Source: Pseudoxanthomonas dokdonensis
GTDB taxonomy: Bacteria; Pseudomonadota; Gammaproteobacteria; Xanthomonadales; Xanthomonadaceae
Reading direction: 5' to 3'
Length of the DNA stretch: 33,529 bases
NCBI RefSeq assembly: GCF_001431405.1
Contig: NZ_LDJL01000018.1
Coordinates: forward strand, 1-33,529
Below are positions 1 through 12,091 of the stretch, in pieces (positions within the stretch are counted from its first letter, which is position 1; every line of letters begins with the position of its first letter). Under the pieces are notes generated by a model. It was given only the letters and a program-made list of their open reading frames with translations. It was not told the origin of the DNA and did not search any database. The position numbers and the translations under genes were made by a program.

Positions 1-281
1 AGAAACTCGACTCCGGCCAGCGGCGGCATCTCCAGAATGTCCATCGCCAGCACCCGGCCGCTGTCGCCGAGCGCCTTGCGCACGTACTGCGACCAGCCGC
101 CGGGGGCGGCGCCCAGATCGACCACCACCATGCCCGGCTTGAGCAGCCGATCCCGGGCCAGCACCTCTTCCAGCTTGTAGGCGGCGCGCGAACGCATCCC
201 TTCGGCCTGGGCCTTTTTGACGTAGGGGTCGTTGAAGTGTTCGCGCAACCAGCGCTGGCTGCTTTTGCTACGGGTGGCCAT
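1..281 (-). CDS. rlmE: 23S rRNA (uridine-2'-O-)methyltransferase RlmE/FtsJ (N-terminal part, cut by window edge)
   Basis: RlmE methylates the 2'-O of U2552 in 23S rRNA during late 50S assembly, using S-adenosylmethionine. Only the first 93 residues are inside the window; the C-terminus lies to the left. The visible part begins [11 protein letters not shown] and carries SRAAYKLEE (Lys36, equivalent to the first Lys of the family's K-D-K-E tetrad), the SAM-binding motif [11 protein letters not shown] at about 55-65, and Asp81 in AMDILEM (second tetrad residue). The ATG at 281 matches the usual family start. It diverges from yhbY across 96 bp, the arrangement seen in many gammaproteobacteria, where ftsH normally follows rlmE; that gene would lie outside the window (inference). 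A TATCAT hexamer at 338-343 on the minus strand could be a -10 box, but no good -35 is visible. Confidence 0.96.
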   Translation of the reverse strand, partial: MATRSKSSQRWLREHFNDPYVKKAQAEGMRSRAAYKLEEVLARDRLLKPGMVVVDLGAAPGGWSQYVRKALGDSGRVLAMDILEMPPLAGVEF

Positions 282-377
282 GGGCGGTCTCAGCCGTTGC
301 TGCGACGGCTTGCTGAAGGCAGGGATGGAAGGGACTCATGATACCCTGAACCACCTTCCCCACCCGCTCAATCCTGC

Positions 378-683
378 ATGACCGTTGCCCTGACCTCCGC
401 CCAGACCCGCTTCCTGCGTGGTCAGGCCCATGACCTGAAAGCCCTGCTTCAAATCGGCGCCAAAGGGGTGACCCCGGCATTCATCGCCGAGCTGAACGAG
501 GTACTGGAGCGCCACGAGCTGGTCAAGGTCAAGGTCGGCGGTGATGATCGCGAAGCACGCGCGGCCACCGTCGATGAGCTGGTCTCGCTGACCCAGTCGG
601 CACTGGTGCAGCGCATTGGCCACACCATCGTCCTGTACCGCCCCTCGCAGGAGCAGCGTCACATCGTGTTGCCACGCGCCTGA
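378..683 (+). CDS. yhbY: YhbY family RNA-binding protein (CRM domain)
   Basis: The 101-residue protein is a single CRM domain, an RNA-binding fold associated with pre-50S ribosomal particles in bacteria. The sequence shows the family pattern LRGQAHDLKALLQIG near residues 13-27, followed by VTPAFIAELNEVLERHELVKVKV. Length is normal for the family (about 97-105 aa). Its position divergent from rlmE, another 50S assembly factor, is the conserved context and supports a ribosome-assembly role. The start is the ATG at 378; no other in-frame start fits. The next gene begins 43 bp downstream on the same strand and may be cotranscribed. Confidence 0.95.
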   Translation: MTVALTSAQTRFLRGQAHDLKALLQIGAKGVTPAFIAELNEVLERHELVKVKVGGDDREARAATVDELVSLTQSALVQRIGHTIVLYRPSQEQRHIVLPRA

Positions 684-726
684 GGCACGTAGCGCCAAAC
701 ACGGCCTACCCGGGTTCCGCTTCCCC

Positions 727-1110
727 ATGCAGCTCAACCACGAACGCCCCGACTACGCTTACAGCCTGCGCGCCGCCGACGGCAGCCATGCCAAGGTCAA
801 CGACGTGTTATTGCAACGCAGCTTCATCCTGGCGCCCAATGATCTGATCGCGGAATGGCGTCCGATGCGGGTCGCCGATCTACAGGCGGCGGATCTGGAG
901 CCTTTGCTGGCGCTGCAGCCAGAGGTCATCCTGCTCGGTACCGGCCAACGCCAGGTATTTCCACCGGCGGCAATCATCGCCGCCGGGCTGACCCGCGGGG
1001 TTGGCATCGAAGTCATGACCAATGCCGCCGCCGCACGCACCTTCAACGTGCTGGCCAGCGAAGCACGCCGGGTCGTGGCCGGGTTCCTGCTGGCAGCCAC
1101 GGACGACTGA
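727..1110 (+). CDS. Mth938-like domain protein (DUF498 family)
   Basis: This 127-residue protein belongs to the Mth938-like family (DUF498/DUF598; NDUFAF3-like in eukaryotes). The biochemical function in bacteria is unknown. Family hallmarks visible here are the central EVILLGTGQRQVFPP stretch (about 75-89) and GIEVMTNAAAARTFNVLASEARRV near the C-terminus. The frame is open further upstream, but the ATG at 727 gives the conserved N-terminus (MQLNHERPDY) and the usual length. It lies 43 bp after yhbY on the same strand and converges on nlpD. A strong hairpin lies between the two stop codons at 1115-1146. Confidence 0.88.
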   Translation: MQLNHERPDYAYSLRAADGSHAKVNDVLLQRSFILAPNDLIAEWRPMRVADLQAADLEPLLALQPEVILLGTGQRQVFPPAAIIAAGLTRGVGIEVMTNAAAARTFNVLASEARRVVAGFLLAATDD

Positions 1111-1114
1111 ACCG

Positions 1115-1146
1115 CACCGGCATCGGCGCGCTGCGCCGAGCCGGTG
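1115..1146. terminator. Hairpin between convergent gene ends, probable bidirectional terminator without U-tract
   Basis: Arms CACCGGC and TCGGCGC (separated by one bulged A at 1122) pair with GCGCCGA and GCCGGTG around a 3-nt loop (1130-1132). That gives 14 GC-rich pairs. It begins 4 nt after the stop of the Mth938-like gene and ends 26 nt short of the nlpD stop. No run of T follows on either strand, so it is not a canonical intrinsic terminator; the function is inferred from position. Confidence 0.55.
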
Positions 1147-1172
1147 TCCATCACCACATGCGTTGCCGCGAC

Positions 1173-1937
1173 TTACTTGCGCGGCAGGTACGACAGCGGG
1201 TCGACCGGCTTGCCGTTGTAGCGGATTTCGAAATGCAGCATGTCGCGGGCGGCACCGGTACTGCCCATTTCGGCAATCTGTTGTCCGGCCTTGACGCTCT
1301 GGCCTTCATTGACCAGTCGCTTGCGATTGTGGCCATAGGCCGACAACCAGGTCTCGTTGTGCTTGACGATGATCAGCTCGCCATAACCGACCAGGCCGGC
1401 GCCGGAATACACCACCACGCCATCAGCGGTGGCCCGCACCGCCTGGCCACTGCTGCCAGCGATATCGATACCCTGCTTGCTGGCATCGCCGGCAGCGAAA
1501 CGACCGATGACCACGCCGTCGGCTGGCCACCGCCAGCTGATGCCACTGGCCACTGGCGGCGGTGCCGGCGTCGCCGGGACCGGCTTGGGAGTGCTGCCGG
1601 TGGCCGGTTTGCTGCTTGGCTTGGCACTGCTGGCAGTGCTGCTGGTGCCGCCGCCGGTGGACGGATAAAGACGCAGGCTCTGGCCGGGATAAATGGTGTA
1701 CGGCGCGCTGATGCCATTCCACTTGGCCAAGTCCTGGAAGGCGATGCCGTTGCGGAAGGCAATGCCGTACAGGGTATCGCCACGCTGGACCCGGGTGGAC
1801 GCGCCGTACTTGGGCTGTGAGGCCGGGCGCGAGGCGCCAGGACTGTCGCGTACCACCGTGCTGCTGCCACAGCCTGCCAGTACGGCCATCGCCGCGCAGC
1901 ACAACAGGGTTCCGATGAGCTTGGTCTTCAACTGCAA
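1173..1937 (-). CDS. nlpD: NlpD-type lipoprotein: LysM plus degenerate LytM/M23 domain
   Basis: NlpD is an outer-membrane lipoprotein that activates a periplasmic amidase (AmiC) for septal peptidoglycan splitting. The 254-residue protein has a lipoprotein signal with lipobox VLAGC (Cys23), a LysM repeat at about 48-92, a Ser/Pro/Ala-rich linker at 93-130, and a LytM domain at about 135-250. Zinc-ligand positions of active M23 peptidases are altered: Gln155 sits where the first His is expected (KQGIDIA), and Met233 replaces the first His of the HxH motif (MLHFEI). This fits a non-catalytic activator. It follows surE-pcm-yqaA, 7 nt after the yqaA stop. In many relatives rpoS comes next; here an unrelated convergent gene does. 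Confidence 0.92.
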   Translation of the reverse strand: MQLKTKLIGTLLCCAAMAVLAGCGSSTVVRDSPGASRPASQPKYGASTRVQRGDTLYGIAFRNGIAFQDLAKWNGISAPYTIYPGQSLRLYPSTGGGTSSTASSAKPSSKPATGSTPKPVPATPAPPPVASGISWRWPADGVVIGRFAAGDASKQGIDIAGSSGQAVRATADGVVVYSGAGLVGYGELIIVKHNETWLSAYGHNRKRLVNEGQSVKAGQQIAEMGSTGAARDMLHFEIRYNGKPVDPLSYLPRK

Positions 1938-1944
1938 TCCTCCT

Positions 1945-2559
1945 TCAAGCGTAATTTGCCTTCCATACCAACCAGCCGATCAGCGCCACCACCAGCGCGC
2001 TCGCGATCCAGCCCAGCGGTTCGATCCAGCGCCGCAGCATGGCTTCGGCACGCGGACCGAACAGGCGGATCAACAAGGCCAGCAGGTACACGCGCTTGCC
2101 GCGGCCGATCAGCATGCTCAGCACGTACTGTGGCATGGGGACGCCGACGATACCCGACGCCCAAGTAAACACCTTCATCGGTATCGGCATGAAACCGCCC
2201 AATACCAGGAACCAGAACACCGCCCACGGCGACTGCGCCATCTTCAGCTGGACGACCTCGATGCCCGCTTCGATGCTTTCGAGCATGCCCAGCGCAGCGA
2301 ACATCGGCTTGAGTGCCTCGAAGGCGAAGTGGCCCAGCGCATAGCCAACCAGCGCACCGGCCATCGATCCGGCCAGGCTCAGGGTCGCGAACCAGAAACC
2401 GCGTTTGGGCTGGGCCACGCACATCGGTGCCAGCATCACTTCCGGCATGATCGGGAAGATGATTGCCTCGAAGAAACTCAACACCATCAGATAGGTGGGC
2501 GCCCGCCGGTGCCTTGCCCACTGGATTGCCCGCTCGTAAAGCGGCCCGAAGAGTTTCAT
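1945..2559 (-). CDS. yqaA: YqaA/DedA-type (SNARE-associated/VTT-like) membrane protein
   Basis: The 204-residue integral membrane protein has several hydrophobic segments and the pattern EAIIFPIMPEVMLAP near the N-terminus, with FMPIPMKVFTWASGIVGVPMP in the middle; both are typical of YqaA-like members of the DedA superfamily. DedA relatives act in membrane homeostasis and lipid-carrier or phospholipid transport; the exact substrate of YqaA is not known. The chosen ATG at 2559 lies 4 nt after the pcm stop (TGA-ATCG-ATG), so translation is probably coupled to pcm. A longer in-frame version to 2628 would overlap pcm by about 65 nt and adds an unconserved N-terminus. It sits between pcm and nlpD, directly upstream of nlpD. 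Confidence 0.88.
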   Translation of the reverse strand: MKLFGPLYERAIQWARHRRAPTYLMVLSFFEAIIFPIMPEVMLAPMCVAQPKRGFWFATLSLAGSMAGALVGYALGHFAFEALKPMFAALGMLESIEAGIEVVQLKMAQSPWAVFWFLVLGGFMPIPMKVFTWASGIVGVPMPQYVLSMLIGRGKRVYLLALLIRLFGPRAEAMLRRWIEPLGWIASALVVALIGWLVWKANYA

Positions 2560-2563
2560 CGAT

Positions 2564-3241
2564 TCAATCCAGGGTGCCTGAAAGCAGGGGAACGAAAACC
2601 ACCGGTGCCAGATGCTCTTCATCGACACTGCCGTCTTCGCGCTTGGTCAGCTTGACCAGCGTCTGCGAACCAGCACCGCCGACCGGCGCGACCAGGCTGG
2701 CACCGATTGCCAACTGATCAATCAATGCATCGACCAGCGCCGGCGCCGCGGCGGTCACCAGGATGCCGTCAAACGGGCCATGCTCGGGCCAGCCAATGCG
2801 GCCATCGTCATGCTTGCTGCGCACGTTGAGCCCCAGATGGCGAAAACGCTTGCGCGCCTGCCGCAACAGATCGCCGATGCGCTCGACGGTGTGCACTTCC
2901 AGCCCCAGCGCGGCCAGCACGGCACCCTGGTAGCCGGAGCCGGTGCCGATTTCCAGCACCTTGCGCGGCCGGGTCTGCATCAGCACTTCGGTCATCCGCG
3001 CCACCACCCAGGGCTGGGAGATGGTCTGGCTGTGGCCAATCGGCAGCGCGGTGTCTTCGTAGGCGCGGGTCGCCAGCGCCTCGTCGACGAACAGATGCCG
3101 TGGCACGGTGCGAATGGCGTTGAGTACGTTCTCGTCCTGGATGCCGTTCTCGCGCAGCCGCTCGACCAGGCGATCGCGCACCCGCTGCGAGGTCATGCCC
3201 ATGCCCACCGACTCCGGCTGCAGCCGCAGCCGCGGGGTCAT
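2564..3241 (-). CDS. pcm: Protein-L-isoaspartate O-methyltransferase
   Basis: Pcm methylates L-isoaspartyl residues in damaged cytoplasmic proteins using SAM, starting their repair. The 225-residue protein shows [30 protein letters not shown], which is the family's substrate-binding region, and SAM motif [16 protein letters not shown], followed by ILVTAAAP. The start at 3241 overlaps the surE stop in an ATGA junction, the usual surE-pcm coupling. Upstream in-frame codons lie inside surE and are discounted. Length is at the upper end of the family range (about 205-225 aa) because of a short N-terminal extension before [12 protein letters not shown]; the internal Met in MTSQRVRD is an alternative start. 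Confidence 0.95.
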   Translation of the reverse strand: MTPRLRLQPESVGMGMTSQRVRDRLVERLRENGIQDENVLNAIRTVPRHLFVDEALATRAYEDTALPIGHSQTISQPWVVARMTEVLMQTRPRKVLEIGTGSGYQGAVLAALGLEVHTVERIGDLLRQARKRFRHLGLNVRSKHDDGRIGWPEHGPFDGILVTAAAPALVDALIDQLAIGASLVAPVGGAGSQTLVKLTKREDGSVDEEHLAPVVFVPLLSGTLD

Positions 3242-4032
3242 GCCGCGCCTCCCGAAGACGCATCCTCGAGCGCCGCCGCCAGGCCGTCGACCCAGCCAGC
3301 GACCTTTTCCAGCGCCTGGTAGCGGGTCAGATCGACATGAATCGGGGTAATCGAGATATTGCCGGTGCGCACAGCATGGAAATCGGTACCGGGACCGGCA
3401 TCCTGTTCGCGGCCAGCCGGGCCAATCCAGTACACCGTGTTGCCGCGCGGATCCGGCTGCGGCACGCACGGCTCGGAGCGGTGGCGATTGCCCAGCCGGG
3501 TGACTTCGAAGCCAGCGACCTGATCCCATGGCAGGTCCGGCACATTGACGTTGAGAATGGTGTCCGCCGGCAGCGGATCGGCATTCAGGCGGGCGACGAT
3601 TTCCACCGCCGCGCGCGCCGCGGTCTCGAAGTTACGCGGGTCGTGATCGCGACTGACCAGCGACACCGCCACCGACGGCAGGCCAAGGAAGCGCCCTTCC
3701 ATCGCCGCCGACACCGTGCCGGAGTAAATCACGTCGTCGCCAAGGTTGGCGGCATTGTTGATGCCCGATACCACCATGTCCGGCTCGAACTCCAGCATCC
3801 CGGTCAACGCCAGGTGCACGCAGTCGGTCGGCGTGCCGGCGACGCTGGCGGTGTAATGATCGATGCGTTTGAGGCGGATGGGCAGATCCAGCGTCAATGA
3901 ATTGCTGGCGCCTGAGCGATCGCGGTCCGGCGCCACCACGAAAACCTCGTGGCCGGCCGAGCGCAGTTGTTGTGCCAGGATGTTGATGCCGGGGGCGTCG
4001 ACCCCGTCGTCGTTCGAAACCAGTACGCGCAT
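3238..4032 (-). CDS. surE: 5'/3'-nucleotidase SurE
   Basis: SurE is a divalent-metal-dependent phosphatase acting on nucleoside 5'- and 3'-monophosphates and short polyphosphate. The 264-residue protein starts [15 protein letters not shown], containing the metal-binding Asp pair (Asp8-Asp9), followed by [15 protein letters not shown] with the metal-ligand Ser and [25 protein letters not shown] with the conserved Asn. A Shine-Dalgarno-like GAGGAAG precedes the ATG at 4032. It heads the surE-pcm-yqaA-nlpD operon. A minus-strand TATCAT at 4055-4060 could be its -10 box. It diverges from the Smr gene rather than following truD directly, as it does in E. coli. Confidence 0.96.
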   Translation of the reverse strand: MRVLVSNDDGVDAPGINILAQQLRSAGHEVFVVAPDRDRSGASNSLTLDLPIRLKRIDHYTASVAGTPTDCVHLALTGMLEFEPDMVVSGINNAANLGDDVIYSGTVSAAMEGRFLGLPSVAVSLVSRDHDPRNFETAARAAVEIVARLNADPLPADTILNVNVPDLPWDQVAGFEVTRLGNRHRSEPCVPQPDPRGNTVYWIGPAGREQDAGPGTDFHAVRTGNISITPIHVDLTRYQALEKVAGWVDGLAAALEDASSGGAA

Positions 4033-4122
4033 GAGCTTCCTCTAGGACCGGCCCATGATACCGGAAGCCCGCGGCAGGTGACCGGGCTTGCGTCCAACGG
4101 CAGGCGCGGTAGGCTGGCCGGT

Positions 4123-4662
4123 ATGCACGATGCCGACGAAAAAGACGACGACGCTGCGCTGTTCCTGCAGGCGATCGGCGCGGTCAAGCGCCTGCCACAG
4201 GCCGACGCGCCGCCGAGCAGGCCACGGCCGGCGCCGCGCGCGCGGATGGCCGAGCGCGACGAAGCCGATGCCCGTGGCGAGTTCCAGCAGGCGCTGGATT
4301 CGATGGCGCTGGTGCAGGCCGGAGACGTCTTGTCCTACCGGCGCGACAAGCTGCCGGCGCGGTTGATGCAACGGCTCAGGCGCGGGCAGTTTTCAGCGCA
4401 GGATGAGCTGGACCTGCATGGCGCCAGCATGCAGCAGGCCGAAGCGCTGTTGCGGGCATTCCTGGCCGAGGCGCATGCGCATGAATTTGGATGCGTGCGC
4501 ATCATCCACGGCAAGGGCGGCCGCGCTGGCGGCGAACGGCCGGTGTTGAAGAATCTGGTCGACCAGCTGCTGCGCCATCGCAACGATGTGCTCGCGTTCC
4601 ATTCGGCGCCGCCCAACCAGGGCGGTACCGGCGCGGTACTGGTGCTGCTGGCGCACCGCTGA
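4123..4662 (+). CDS. Smr domain-containing protein
   Basis: The 179-residue protein has an N-terminal charged, Pro/Arg-rich region (1-85) and a C-terminal Smr domain. The domain shows the hallmark LDLHG (96-100) and HGKGG (129-133) motifs and ends with PPNQGGTGAVLVLL. Smr domains act as nucleic-acid endonucleases; related gammaproteobacterial proteins (SmrA/SmrB type) have a similar layout, and SmrB cleaves mRNA at collided ribosomes. Which substrate this one uses cannot be told from sequence. The ATG at 4123 begins MHDADEKDDDAALF, like the acidic start of homologues. It is divergent from surE across about 90 bp and convergent with a small lipoprotein gene. Confidence 0.88.
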   Translation: MHDADEKDDDAALFLQAIGAVKRLPQADAPPSRPRPAPRARMAERDEADARGEFQQALDSMALVQAGDVLSYRRDKLPARLMQRLRRGQFSAQDELDLHGASMQQAEALLRAFLAEAHAHEFGCVRIIHGKGGRAGGERPVLKNLVDQLLRHRNDVLAFHSAPPNQGGTGAVLVLLAHR

Positions 4663-4691
4663 GCAGCGCCGCGGAATGACGATTGCCGGGC

Positions 4692-4925
4692 TTATTCGGT
4701 ATCGGGTGTGACGGCGACGATACGCCGCGGCTGGTTGACCCAGTTGACTTCCACGCCACGCATGCGAGCCTTGCGCTCGACTTCGGCGACATAGTCACTG
4801 TTGACCTGCACGCGGGTCTGCGGCAACGGCTGATCCGGCTGCAATGACGCGGTCTGGGTACTGGCACAGCCTGCCAGCAGCAGCACGGATGACGATAAAG
4901 CGGAAATGACGGACCACGTTTTCAT
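4692..4925 (-). CDS. Small predicted lipoprotein, function unknown
   Basis: The 77-residue product starts with a lipoprotein signal (MKTWSVISALSSSVLLLAGC, lipobox LLAGC, Cys20). The mature part is only about 57 residues and ends VNWVNQPRRIVAVTPDTE. I do not recognise a functional domain. A clear AGGAG ribosome-binding site lies about 7 nt before the ATG at 4925. It lies 95 bp downstream of truD on the same strand and converges on the Smr gene. A 14-nt inverted repeat (ACAGGT-CA-ACCTGT, 4966-4979) lies in its leader. It is probably an outer-membrane or periplasmic protein; a role in the neighbouring pathways is not implied. Confidence 0.75.
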   Translation of the reverse strand: MKTWSVISALSSSVLLLAGCASTQTASLQPDQPLPQTRVQVNSDYVAEVERKARMRGVEVNWVNQPRRIVAVTPDTE

Positions 4926-5020
4926 GGCGATCTCCTGGCGTGGTTGCGGCCCGCCGGCCCCTCCGACAGGTCAACCTGTAGTTCCGCTTATACGCCGCTG
5001 GTCGGCGCCCGCCAGTGCCC

Positions 5021-6082
5021 TCAGTGGCTTTCCGACGAGCGGCGCCCGGCCTGGCCGGCGTCACTGACCGCACCCAGTTCATGCAGTACGGTGGTCGCAT
5101 AGCTACCCGGCGGCAGGGCCAGGCGCAGCACCAGCACGTCATCGGCCGGCCATTGCCAGTCCAGATCGCCGACCGGCAAACGCAGGCTGCGGCGCTCCTG
5201 TTTCAGGCCTTCTTCTTCCAGGCCGGCGCGCAGGCGCAGCGAGCGCTCATCCGCCAGCGCCTCGGTTTCCAGTTGCGCGCAGGCAGCCTGGCTGCGCAGC
5301 TCACCGACGCCCCACAGCGGTCCGCTGGGATGGATGTCGAAACGCGCCAACCTTTCGGCCAGCTCATCGCTCCACGGCTCCGGGCCGAACACACTGCGAC
5401 TGCCCTCCAGTGACCAGACTTCGCCGGTCATGCCGCGATCCCACAAGTCGGCGGCCACGCGCGTCGCCAGCACCTGGTTGAACAGCTGCGAGCGCGCCGC
5501 CGACAGCAGGATTGAACGCTCTTCGCGCCGCACGCCGCGCTGGCCGGCAAACATCTGCAGGGCGGAATCGACATTGTCGCCATCGCGGCCGAAACGCTGC
5601 TCACCAAACCAGTTGGGTACACCACGCGCGGCAATCTGTCGCAGCCGCTGCTCGATGAGCTCACGATTGCCCTGCACCTCGCGCAGGGTCAACACGAACC
5701 GGTTGCCGGCCAATGCACCACGCGGCAACTTGCGGTTGTGCCAGCTGGCATCCAGCACCTGCAGATCGTCGGACTGCAAGCCGGCCAGATCCGGCGCCAC
5801 CCGCTTCGGCAGATGCACGCTGAAACGCTGCACGGTGACCGCATGCCTGTCCTTCAACCCGGCGTAGCTGACTGCGTGCTCGGGCAGGCCGGCCCATTTG
5901 GCGATCCGCTTGGCCGCGAACACCGTGTTCATGCCACGCTTCTGCACGTTCAGCAGCAGGTGTTCGCCTTCGCCGCTGGCGGCAAAACCGTGGATCTCTT
6001 CGACCCGGAAATCCTCCGGCGAGCAGCGCATCAACGCCGACAGCGCCGCATCGCCGTACGCACGTGGCAACGGCATGCTCAT
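5021..6082 (-). CDS. truD: tRNA pseudouridine(13) synthase TruD
   Basis: TruD converts U13 of tRNA(Glu) to pseudouridine. The 353-residue protein has the family opening EDFRVEEI (about 23-30) and the catalytic block [16 protein letters not shown], whose Asp is the nucleophile that forms the covalent adduct. Further family segments are [16 protein letters not shown] and [16 protein letters not shown]. Length matches the family (about 340-355 aa). Its ATG at 6082 overlaps the ispF stop as ATGA, so translation is coupled to ispF. A second in-frame ATG two codons on (6076) is an alternative. This ispD-ispF-truD order is conserved in gammaproteobacteria. Confidence 0.96.
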   Translation of the reverse strand: MSMPLPRAYGDAALSALMRCSPEDFRVEEIHGFAASGEGEHLLLNVQKRGMNTVFAAKRIAKWAGLPEHAVSYAGLKDRHAVTVQRFSVHLPKRVAPDLAGLQSDDLQVLDASWHNRKLPRGALAGNRFVLTLREVQGNRELIEQRLRQIAARGVPNWFGEQRFGRDGDNVDSALQMFAGQRGVRREERSILLSAARSQLFNQVLATRVAADLWDRGMTGEVWSLEGSRSVFGPEPWSDELAERLARFDIHPSGPLWGVGELRSQAACAQLETEALADERSLRLRAGLEEEGLKQERRSLRLPVGDLDWQWPADDVLVLRLALPPGSYATTVLHELGAVSDAGQAGRRSSESH

Positions 6083-6570
6083 GCCCGCACCAGCAGTACC
6101 ACCGCCTGCGCGGCGATGCCCTCGCCGCGGCCGCAGAAGCCGAGTTTTTCGGTGGTGGTGGCCTTGATGCTGAGTGCATCGACCGGCACCTGCAGATCAT
6201 GCGCCAGCAGCGCGCGCATGGCATCGGCATGCGGCCCGACTTTCGGCCGTTCGCAGATGACGGTGATGTCGGCATTGCCCAGCGACCAGCCGCGTTCACC
6301 GATCAGATGCTGGCAATGGCGCAGGAAGCTGCGACTGTCGGCGCCTTTCCACTGCGGGTCCGACGGTGGGAAATGGCGGCCGATGTCCCCCAGCGCCAGC
6401 GCACCGAGCATGGCATCGCAAAGCGCATGGATGACCACGTCGCCGTCGCTGTGGGCCAGTACGCCGCGCTCATGCGCCACCTTCACTCCGCCCAGCATGA
6501 TGTGGTCGCCAGGCCCGAAGGCGTGGACGTCATAGCCCTGGCCGATGCGAAACGATGGTGATGCAGGCAT
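6079..6570 (-). CDS. ispF: 2-C-methyl-D-erythritol 2,4-cyclodiphosphate synthase
   Basis: IspF makes the cyclic diphosphate of the MEP (non-mevalonate) isoprenoid pathway from CDP-methylerythritol 2-phosphate, releasing CMP. The 163-residue protein shows the metal-binding GYDVHAF near the N-terminus, the [21 protein letters not shown] block with the third metal His, and the conserved tail [25 protein letters not shown]. Length is normal (about 157-163 aa). It is 79 bp downstream of ispD, the only sizeable gap inside this block, and overlaps truD by 4 nt. Confidence 0.97.
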   Translation of the reverse strand: MPASPSFRIGQGYDVHAFGPGDHIMLGGVKVAHERGVLAHSDGDVVIHALCDAMLGALALGDIGRHFPPSDPQWKGADSRSFLRHCQHLIGERGWSLGNADITVICERPKVGPHADAMRALLAHDLQVPVDALSIKATTTEKLGFCGRGEGIAAQAVVLLVRA

Positions 6571-6649
6571 GTGGTTTTTCCAGAAGTCGGGGCCGCGCTG
6601 CGGCAGGGTCGATCATGTCAGCGCTCAAGCACCGCGCTGTCGCCATGGC

Positions 6650-7345
6650 TCATGGCTGACGTTGTGAGAGCAGGAACTCGAAACGCGCCAGATCCGCCGG
6701 GGTGGTGATCTTGAAGTTGTCTTCGGCGCCTTCGATCAGCAGCGGCCGATGGCCCAGCCGCTCCATCGCCATCGCCTCGTCGGTGACCTGCAGGCCGTCC
6801 TGCGCCGCCGCCTGCAGCGCACGGGTCAGTTGCAGCCGGCGGAACATCTGCGGCGTGAACGCGCGCCACAGCCGTTCGCGCGGCTCGGTGCGGTCGATGC
6901 CGCCATCATCACCGGCGCGCTTGAGGGTATCTCGCACCGGCGCGGCCAGGATGGCACCGACCGGGTCGGCACGACCGCGCTCCAGCAACTGGTTCAAGTC
7001 GTGCGCCGACAGGTTGGGCCGCGCGGCGTCATGGACCAGCACGAAATCATCGGCACGTACGTCATCGGGCAAGGCATGCAGTCCGGCCAGTACCGAATCT
7101 GCGCGGCTGCTGCCACCGATGCAGCTCAGCAGCGGCTTGTCATTGATCCGCTCCCAGCCCGGCCAATCGGCATCATCCTGCGCGATCGCCACCACCGCGC
7201 CTTCAACTGCCGGATGCATCAGCAGGGCTTGCAAGGTATGTTCCAGCAGGCTGCGACCGGCGACAGACAGATATTGCTTGGGCAACGGGGCGCCGAACCG
7301 GGTGCCGCGGCCGGCAGCGGGAATCACCGCCCAGAGGCCGGCCAT
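6650..7345 (-). CDS. ispD: 2-C-methyl-D-erythritol 4-phosphate cytidylyltransferase
   Basis: IspD transfers CMP from CTP to methylerythritol 4-phosphate, two steps before IspF in the MEP pathway. The 231-residue protein has the nucleotidyltransferase signature [12 protein letters not shown] and LPKQYL at the N-terminus, [12 protein letters not shown] in the middle and [14 protein letters not shown] at the C-terminus. The ATG at 7345 overlaps the ftsB stop by one base (TGATG), which decides the start; a TTG one codon upstream is less likely. The ftsB-ispD-ispF-truD order is conserved among gammaproteobacteria. Confidence 0.96.
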   Translation of the reverse strand: MAGLWAVIPAAGRGTRFGAPLPKQYLSVAGRSLLEHTLQALLMHPAVEGAVVAIAQDDADWPGWERINDKPLLSCIGGSSRADSVLAGLHALPDDVRADDFVLVHDAARPNLSAHDLNQLLERGRADPVGAILAAPVRDTLKRAGDDGGIDRTEPRERLWRAFTPQMFRRLQLTRALQAAAQDGLQVTDEAMAMERLGHRPLLIEGAEDNFKITTPADLARFEFLLSQRQP

Positions 7346-7731
7346 CAAAGCGGCTCCTCGATATCGGTTTCGTTTTCCGCATCCGCATCCGCCGCGCTGG
7401 CGGCGTCGTTGCTCGCTGCGGCAGTGGTCGTCGTGGTCGGCGTGCCACCGGCCGGCTCGACCACGCGGTAGAACTTCTCGCCCGGCTTGATCATGCCCAG
7501 CTCGCTGCGCGCACGGTCCTCGACCGCGGCTTCGCCGGACTTCAGATCCTCGACTTCGGCAGCCAGCGCGGCATTGCGATCACGCAGGCCTTCGTTCTCG
7601 CGTTTCTGGTATTCCACCTGGTTTTCCAACGCCGCCACCTGGCCCGAATTGCCCGGGCCGAACCAGAACCGGTACTGCAGCCATCCCAGCAGCAGTACCA
7701 GCACCAGCAATACCCAGCGCCAGTTGCGCAT
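7345..7731 (-). CDS. ftsB: Cell division protein FtsB with extended acidic C-terminus
   Basis: FtsB is a bitopic divisome protein that forms a coiled coil with FtsL and bridges to FtsQ. The 128-residue product has a single N-terminal membrane segment (about 6-20), a coiled coil from about 30-66 ([21 protein letters not shown]) and the conserved [20 protein letters not shown] block at 73-92. Residues 95-128 form an unusual low-complexity tail: a run of five Thr, then Ala/Asp/Asn and finally acidic (ETDIEEPL). E. coli FtsB is about 103 aa, so the tail is extra. The gene lies 3 nt after the eno stop (TAA-GCC-ATG). Confidence 0.95.
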   Translation of the reverse strand: MRNWRWVLLVLVLLLGWLQYRFWFGPGNSGQVAALENQVEYQKRENEGLRDRNAALAAEVEDLKSGEAAVEDRARSELGMIKPGEKFYRVVEPAGGTPTTTTTAAASNDAASAADADAENETDIEEPL

Positions 7732-7734
7732 GGC

Positions 7735-11657
<3,923 letters not shown>

Positions 11658-11666
11658 TCAGGCCAC

Positions 11667-11918
11667 TCAGGGCTTTTCTTCTTCTTCCTCGGCACGACCA
11701 GCCTTGTTGGCATCGCCGGCCTTGGCACGCTGCGCGGCGGCGGCCTCGTTGGCGGCACGACGCTGGGCCTTGCGGGCGGCTTCGGGGTCTTCGGAAGCAC
11801 TGGCCTGGGCGTTGGCGCTGGCGCCCTTGCCGGTCGGTTTGGACTGGGCAAACGCCACCGTCGCGCTCAGCGCCATCACGGCCACGCCACCCAGCAGCAG
11901 GAATTTGGTTGTCTTCAT
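11667..11918 (-). CDS. Small exported Ala/Lys/Arg-rich protein with acidic tail, function unknown
   Basis: The 83-residue product has a Sec signal peptide (MKTTKFLLLGGVAVMALSATVAFA, likely cleavage after AFA). The mature part of about 59 residues is low in hydrophobic residues and rich in Ala, Lys and Arg (EAARKAQRRAANEAAAAQRAK), and ends in a run of five Glu followed by KP. It is predicted to be helical or disordered. I recognise no domain. GGAG-like bases precede the ATG at 11918, which is chosen because it starts the signal peptide; the longer frame upstream adds an unlikely N-terminus. It has its own terminator and diverges from parE. Confidence 0.72.
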   Translation of the reverse strand: MKTTKFLLLGGVAVMALSATVAFAQSKPTGKGASANAQASASEDPEAARKAQRRAANEAAAAQRAKAGDANKAGRAEEEEEKP

Positions 11919-12091
11919 CAGCAGTCTCCTGTGGTGATACGGCAGGGATGGAGACTGTACAGGCAGTATGCAAGCCGCCCCATCCATGCCCGTTCATCGT
12001 AGTGCCAGGCGCCCCGACTGCCCCTGAACGTGCAAAAAAAATGGCCAGGCCGCACACTTTCCCTCTAACCGCTGGAACCGTCACACATCAC

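Noticed and set aside
337..4062. Shared CATGATACC at 337-345 and 4054-4062 in two divergent promoter regions
   Set aside because: On the minus strand both give TATCAT as a possible -10 box, but -35 boxes are poor and a 9-mer shared once can be chance; kept only as a remark in rlmE and surE.
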